Origin: Thermoproteota archaeon
GTDB taxonomy: Archaea; Korarchaeota; Korarchaeia; Korarchaeales; Korarchaeaceae
Direction of reading: 5' to 3'
Assembly: GCA_015522685.1 (NCBI GenBank)
Contig: WALU01000049.1
Span: forward strand, 1-64,000
Length of the DNA: 64,000 bases
Made by a program: the position numbers and the translations under genes. Shown piece after piece: positions 62,761-64,000 of this stretch; the first letter of the stretch is position 1; each line of letters opens with the position of its first letter. Under the pieces are notes generated by a model. That model did not search any database, was not told where the DNA came from, and was given only the letters and a program-made list of their open reading frames with translations.

Positions 62761-63287
62761 CACCCAGGCCATCTCTCGGATGATACAAACTTAGCTAGAG
62801 CCATAAAGACCCCATGCACATATAAATCAGTCCTACTTACCGCCCCTCTCGTGAAAAATCCTATAGCACCTTCTTCCCTCCTTATATTTGCTCTGCCACT
62901 TATTTCAGCCATGAGGTCTCCCAATTCCTTCCCCATGAGGAGCTTAGGAATGAAGCTTCTTGGACATTCAAACCAGCCGCTAGTTCCAGTGTTATAAACT
63001 CTATCCTTTCTCTCTATCCAGACGAACCCGGTACAGTAGTAGCGGCCGGCAAAATAGGATATTCCTCCTTCTATACCCACCCCGAAGTCGGCACCTGTCT
63101 TCATTAAAGAAGCTTTAGCCCTGTTCTTGGCTCCTTCTACTACCAAAGGCCCAATAGGCTCTAGAGGTACTCTGCTATCTACCTTGACTCCTTCTACCTC
63201 AACGATCCAAAATTTAGAGAAAGCACGCTTGGTAGCTTCTATTTTAACGGGGTTTGTGGAACCTACTGCAACCAACAACTTCTCCAT
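62760..63287 (-). CDS. DUF84/YjjX-family inosine/xanthosine triphosphatase
   Basis: Protein of 175 aa that hydrolyses non-canonical purine NTPs to prevent their incorporation. The N-terminus has [20 protein letters not shown], the family nucleotide-binding loop. [11 protein letters not shown] (70-80) and the late [17 protein letters not shown] region are also typical. It precedes a hypothetical gene in a two-gene unit. Confidence 0.92.
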   Translation of the reverse strand: MEKLLVAVGSTNPVKIEATKRAFSKFWIVEVEGVKVDSRVPLEPIGPLVVEGAKNRAKASLMKTGADFGVGIEGGISYFAGRYYCTGFVWIERKDRVYNTGTSGWFECPRSFIPKLLMGKELGDLMAEISGRANIRREEGAIGFFTRGAVSRTDLYVHGVFMALAKFVSSERWPG

Positions 63288-63352
63288 CTCGGATCATAAT
63301 CAATGTACACTTATACTTATTACTACGCACCTCATTAACTCCTGGTGATCAT

Positions 63353-63754
63353 CTGACAGGTGAGATAGAGGCCCAAGTAGAGGAATATCTCAATAAAATG
63401 AATGTGAAATACCGGAAGGAAGAAGGTGCAATCACTTCTCTTTGGAAGGTCGGAGATAAGGAGTATTGGGTTCTCGTATTCATCGGAGACGATTGGGTTG
63501 CTGTTAGAGCAACAATTTTGAGGAAAGATAAGGTTCCACAAAGCGTAGATTTCTTTAAGCAGCTGCTTAAAGCCCATTACAGCCTTGCGGAGGTGAGATA
63601 TGACATGGATGAGGAGGGTAATATAGGATCAAGTAAAACAATACCAGCTACAGGCCTTAATCAAGATATATTCTCAAGCGAGTTCAATTCTATTGTCTTC
63701 GCTATAGACTACTTCAGACAGGAGATAGCTTCTAGGTTTGAGATAAAACTCTAG
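63353..63754 (+). CDS. YbjN/T3SS-chaperone-fold protein
   Basis: A frame open from about 63254 encodes a conserved-looking protein starting near EIEAQVEEYLNKMN, with a beta-rich core WVLVFIGDDWVAVRATILR and a C-terminal helical part. Fold class is like YbjN proteins. The start is uncertain. No ATG, GTG or TTG fits near GGTGAT at 63344; CTG 63353 has the right spacing, while ATG 63399 would remove a helix. The upstream TTG at 63254 overlaps the opposite YjjX gene and is unlikely. Confidence 0.65.
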   Translation: MTGEIEAQVEEYLNKMNVKYRKEEGAITSLWKVGDKEYWVLVFIGDDWVAVRATILRKDKVPQSVDFFKQLLKAHYSLAEVRYDMDEEGNIGSSKTIPATGLNQDIFSSEFNSIVFAIDYFRQEIASRFEIKL

Positions 63755-63856
63755 ACTAATCTAAACTAAAATTATTTTCTTCACTTTCATTAGATCTTAT
63801 CTCAAGGATTAACATTTATGGGTAGGGAACTAGTTCAAAGGATTTACCACTATCCT

Positions 63857-64000
63857 CTATCTTTCCTCTATAAACTCATCTACAGCCATTCCAAAATGTC
63901 TAGCCATTCTACCTTCGACGTATGCTAGTATCTTATCTCCAATCTTAGCTTCAGTGACTGATAAAGGAGTTCCATCAGGCCTCATTAGAGGAACAGTCTC
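63857..64000 (-). CDS. aroB': 3-dehydroquinate synthase type II, C-terminal part
   Basis: Partial gene that runs off the right edge. The visible 47 codons read ETVPLMRPDGTPLSVTEAKI, then GDKILAYVEG and ARHFGMAVDEFIEER. This matches the end of the archaeal AroB' enzyme (pattern vt.l..GD.vl..... ARHFG..v.E.I.e). It makes dehydroquinate from the archaeal aminohydroxy-dioxo-heptanoate precursor in aromatic amino acid synthesis. Confidence 0.85.
   Translation of the reverse strand, partial: ETVPLMRPDGTPLSVTEAKIGDKILAYVEGRMARHFGMAVDEFIEER

Noticed and set aside
1..64000. CRISPR arrays, insertion sequences, tRNA or rRNA genes
   Set aside because: No repeat-spacer pattern, transposase motif, terminal inverted repeats with target duplication, or GC-rich tRNA-like cloverleaf was found on reading both strands.

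Overview
The window is the end of a contig from a thermophilic archaeon, most likely in the TACK/Thermoproteota range. Archaeal markers are an XPB-Bax1 pair, aIF1, LysW-carried lysine and arginine synthesis with separate LysX and ArgX ligases, type II 3-dehydroquinate synthase, tungsten aldehyde:ferredoxin oxidoreductase, a K+-independent-type membrane pyrophosphatase, a HerA-like ATPase and TATA-box promoters. Start codons are often TTG or GTG. No rRNA, tRNA, CRISPR array or insertion sequence was recognised. Bases 1-27 are Illumina Nextera adapter, so the left edge is an assembly artefact. The lineage is inferred from gene content only.

Layout. 0.05-2.2 kb: NfeD-type membrane protease with its SPFH partner, closed by a 30-bp palindromic terminator. 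2.3-4.1 kb: aldehyde:ferredoxin oxidoreductase. 4.4-10.4 kb: small hypotheticals, then a compact cluster of a CstA transporter, two paralogous small proteins and two tandem ArsA/Get3-like ATPases. 10.4-21.5 kb: nicotinamidase, carAB, and lysKJXW plus lysZ-lysY-argX. 21.7-30.3 kb: Bax1-XPB, a helix-hairpin-helix protein, an ABC-2 exporter, a presenilin-like protease and a HerA-like ATPase. 30.6-33.7 kb: ilvB, an ACT subunit and ilvC. 33.7-37 kb and 41.4-41.8 kb: gene-poor stretches with decayed genes. 37-41.4 kb: TauE/SafE permease, an Fe-S protein, a CruF-like protein and a PadR-controlled ABC exporter with a perfect 26-bp palindrome at the PadR start. 41.8-52.8 kb: saccharopine dehydrogenase-like protein, a secreted protein paralogous to one at 35.3 kb, a CtaB-like prenyltransferase, aIF1, pyrophosphatase, GMP synthase and TldD/TldE. 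52.9-61.5 kb: a formate dehydrogenase N-type module (FdhD, FdhE, gamma, beta, alpha) with a ModE-like regulator. 61.5-64 kb: small hypotheticals, a DUF84/YjjX NTPase, a YbjN-like protein and the 3' end of a dehydroquinate synthase gene.

Physiology, by inference. The cell makes lysine and arginine on LysW, with CarAB supplying carbamoyl phosphate. It makes branched-chain amino acids with IlvB/IlvC. It oxidises formate, and probably aldehydes, with molybdopterin enzymes. It pumps protons with pyrophosphate. The least explained unit is the CstA/small-protein/dual-ATPase cluster at 5.4-10.4 kb, which looks like a transporter paired with a heterodimeric deviant-Walker ATPase.
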